Shown here in pieces: positions 4,992 to 6,552 of a stretch of 6,552 bases of DNA. The number at the start of each line of letters is the position of its first letter. Positions within the stretch are counted from its first letter, which is position 1. Origin of the DNA: Candidatus Schekmanbacteria bacterium (GTDB taxonomy: Bacteria > CSSED10-310 > JACPHN01); the NCBI GenBank assembly GCA_016188575.1, contig JACPHN010000258.1, positions 1 through 6,552 on the forward strand, in the 5' to 3' direction. The translations under genes and the position numbers were made by a program. Under the pieces are notes generated by a model. The model was given only the letters and a program-made list of their open reading frames with translations, was not told the origin of the DNA and did no database searches.

Positions 4992-6552
4992 CACTTCGCC
5001 TCCGCCTCCGCTTCCGCCTCGACGAAGGCCGCGCCCGTGGCGAATCGCGTCAGCCGCGCCGACAGCTTTTCAGGCTCATCGCCGGCAAGCGGGAAACCCT
5101 GGTTCCAGCTCACCGTGTACACGCAAGTCAGGTGCGTCTCCTGCGCCGCTCGAAACTGGGGCTCGAGGAAGTCCTTCAGCGGCTGTGCGTCGCTCGGCGG
5201 TCCGTCAAACTCGAGCGAGAGCGTGCCACCGGCGGCGGTCTCGTACTCGGCTTCGAGCCGCACCGTCTTGTCGGCGCCGCTGGTGCCGGAAATCACGCCG
5301 AGCAAGCGGAAAGCGTCGGCAACTTCGAGGACGCGAAGCCGCAGCCTGGCCAGACTCTCGACCCTGGCCGCCCGAGCGTCCTCCCAAATCCGCGTCAGCG
5401 CCTCCTTGAGCGGCGCCTCGGCCTTGAAGGCTTTCGTCTGCGAGACGGGCGGTGTCGTCCCACCGCCGCCAGCGCCGGCATTAGCGGCGGGGCCAGGTCC
5501 CTGGCCTGCCGGGGTTGGACGAGGCCCTGGCGGCGGGCCGCGGCCAGATACCTTTCTCGGTGGCGTACGCCATGGTGAAAACGCAGGACTGCTCGTCGAT
5601 CTTGATCTCCGCGAAGGGGTCGCCGGGGCCGAACAGGAGCTCGCCGCTCCTGTACACGTACACCTCGTCCTTCACGCCATTGCGGATCATCTTCAGCAGG
5701 TTGCCGTTTCCGAGCATGATCGGCAGACGCGGATCTCTTCGGAATTCCCCTCGCAGGTCCGCCGTGGTGATCTGACCCTTCTTGAGCGGCGTCTGGTCGC
5801 GCACGTAGGTAGCGGCGAGCGGGTGATCCTCGTCGCGCAACAGCTTGTTGTTTTCAGCCAGCGCGCGAAGCACTTGCTGCTGGCCGGCTCCGGGTTTTTC
5901 GGACGCCGAGTGGACATCGAAGGCGGTGTGGCCCAGGTCGACAGTGGCGCCGCTGACGCGGTTGCCGCGCGACGGGTAGAACATCTGGCGATAACACTGC
6001 TGAATCGCGAGCGCCAGCTCCTGCTCCGCGCGCTGATGGAGCTCGTTGACCTTGTCCTGTTGGTGCTCGGCGAGATCCCTGAGGCGTTCCGGCTGCCGCA
6101 TGGCCGCGAGCGCAAGCCGGCGGCGAATCCTGGCTTTCATCTCGCCGCGCATCGCCTCGTCGGCCAACAGAAACACGAGATTGTTCTGAAGCTGGCGAAA
6201 GGCCCCCTGAGACCCGTGGGTGCGAAAGATCTTTTCGACCAGCGGCGGAATGGACACCATGTCGCTTTTGACGGTCTCCGCGTCATAACCGATCAAGACG
6301 AGATACGGGCGACCGTCGCCGACGTTGTCATCGACGTCGTAGGGACCGCCGGCGAAGGGGACCAAGTTGAGCGCGCCGCCGCCGAAGATGGTGCGGATGC
6401 GGTCGTTGAGCTGGGTGCGCACCTCGTTGGGATCGATCTGGTTCTCCTGGCGCCGGATAATCTGGGTCAAGTTGGCTTCGGTGAGAAACCGGAGCGGCAC
6501 GGCAGGGCGATCGTCGAGGAAGGCGGATTCCGCCATGAACCGCTTGCGCGCA
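4991..6552 (-). pseudogene. DUF499/COG1483-family defence ATPase, C-terminal half, frameshifted and cut by the window edge
   Basis: The frame is open to the right edge, and the ATG at 6534-6536 is internal, so the gene's 5' part, including the P-loop ATPase domain of this roughly 1000-residue family, lies outside. About 518 codons are visible. They include FMAESAFLDDRPAVPLRFL, FGGGALNLVPFAGGPYDV, DGRPYLVLIGYD, FRQLQNNLVFLLADEA, a helical EHQQDKVNELHQRAEQELALAIQQCYR-type region at about 6000-6070, then TPLKKGQITTADLRGEFRRD and VYRSGELLFGPGDP, typical of DUF499. After GIWPR the frame ends at 5481, but the next frame continues the family's Pro/Gly-rich linker and conserved tail (LGVISGTSGADKTVRLEAEYET, ending in EAEAEAK at 4994), so one extra base is present near 5535. 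Such ATPases accompany COG1743 methylases in defence islands. The broken gene may be inactive, or the shift may be a sequencing error. Confidence 0.85.
5531..5540 (-). other. frameshift site in the DUF499 gene
   Basis: On the minus strand the codons TGG-CCG-CGG-CCC-GCC lead to a TAA 18 codons later (5481-5483). Dropping one base of the CCC run (5535-5537) joins the upstream frame to the frame that reads PPPGPRPTPAGQGPGPA and then the conserved C-terminal domain. A +1 slip at the proline CCC codon gives the same protein. Confidence 0.7.

Noticed and set aside
4991-5305. separate 104-residue gene starting at 5305
   Set aside because: The same frame reads upstream without a stop through LTRIWEDARAARVESLARL to the linker, and its sequence is the usual DUF499 C-terminus. 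It is the tail of the frameshifted gene, not a gene of its own.
4627-5409. 260-codon plus-strand open frame
   Set aside because: It is antisense to the 161-aa gene and the DUF499 C-terminus, with an Arg/Pro/Ser-rich composition typical of shadows in GC-rich DNA.

Overview
The window is GC-rich bacterial DNA, most likely from a proteobacterium. Short REP-like palindromes built on a GCGCGAT..ATCGCGC core suggest a gammaproteobacterium, perhaps a purple-sulfur-type lineage, but that is inference from style and no taxonomic marker gene is present.

The right two thirds (about 1861-6552) is one tightly packed minus-strand operon that looks like an anti-phage defence locus. In order of transcription it holds: the C-terminal half of a DUF499/COG1483-type large ATPase, whose 5' part lies beyond the right edge; an unrecognised 161-residue protein; a fusion of an N-terminal PIN-like nuclease domain to a Septu PtuA-like/COG3950-like ATPase; a PtuB-like HNH nuclease; and the first 34 codons of a DUF1156/COG1743-type DNA adenine methylase. 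The genes overlap or nearly touch: TGATG at 4989-4993, GTGA or a 5-bp gap at 4500-4509, a 17-bp overlap at 2665-2681, and GTGA at 1962-1965. They were therefore very probably translated as one coupled unit. COG1483 and COG1743 proteins are known to travel together in defence islands, and a PtuA/PtuB pair is the core of Septu. Here a Septu-like pair with an extra PIN domain sits between the two.

The operon appears to be decaying. The COG1483 gene has a one-base frameshift in its proline-rich linker (about 5535), the HNH gene has an in-frame TGA ahead of its catalytic core (2544-2546), and the methylase is cut off after about 28 homologous codons. Only the 161-residue gene and the PIN-ATPase are uninterrupted.

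The left third (1-1860) is a scrambled accessory region. It contains a fragment of an alanine-rich helical protein (121-510) whose 3' end runs antisense into a second, different remnant of a COG1743 methylase start (about 462-614). It also holds three back-to-back palindromes (725-838), a complete small helical gene with a strong ribosome binding site (897-1271, minus), and about 590 bp without a convincing gene (1272-1860). That last stretch carries a short direct repeat and a cluster of GC-rich hairpins that may be the end of an IS200/IS605-type element. Together this reads as a recombination-prone edge of a defence island.
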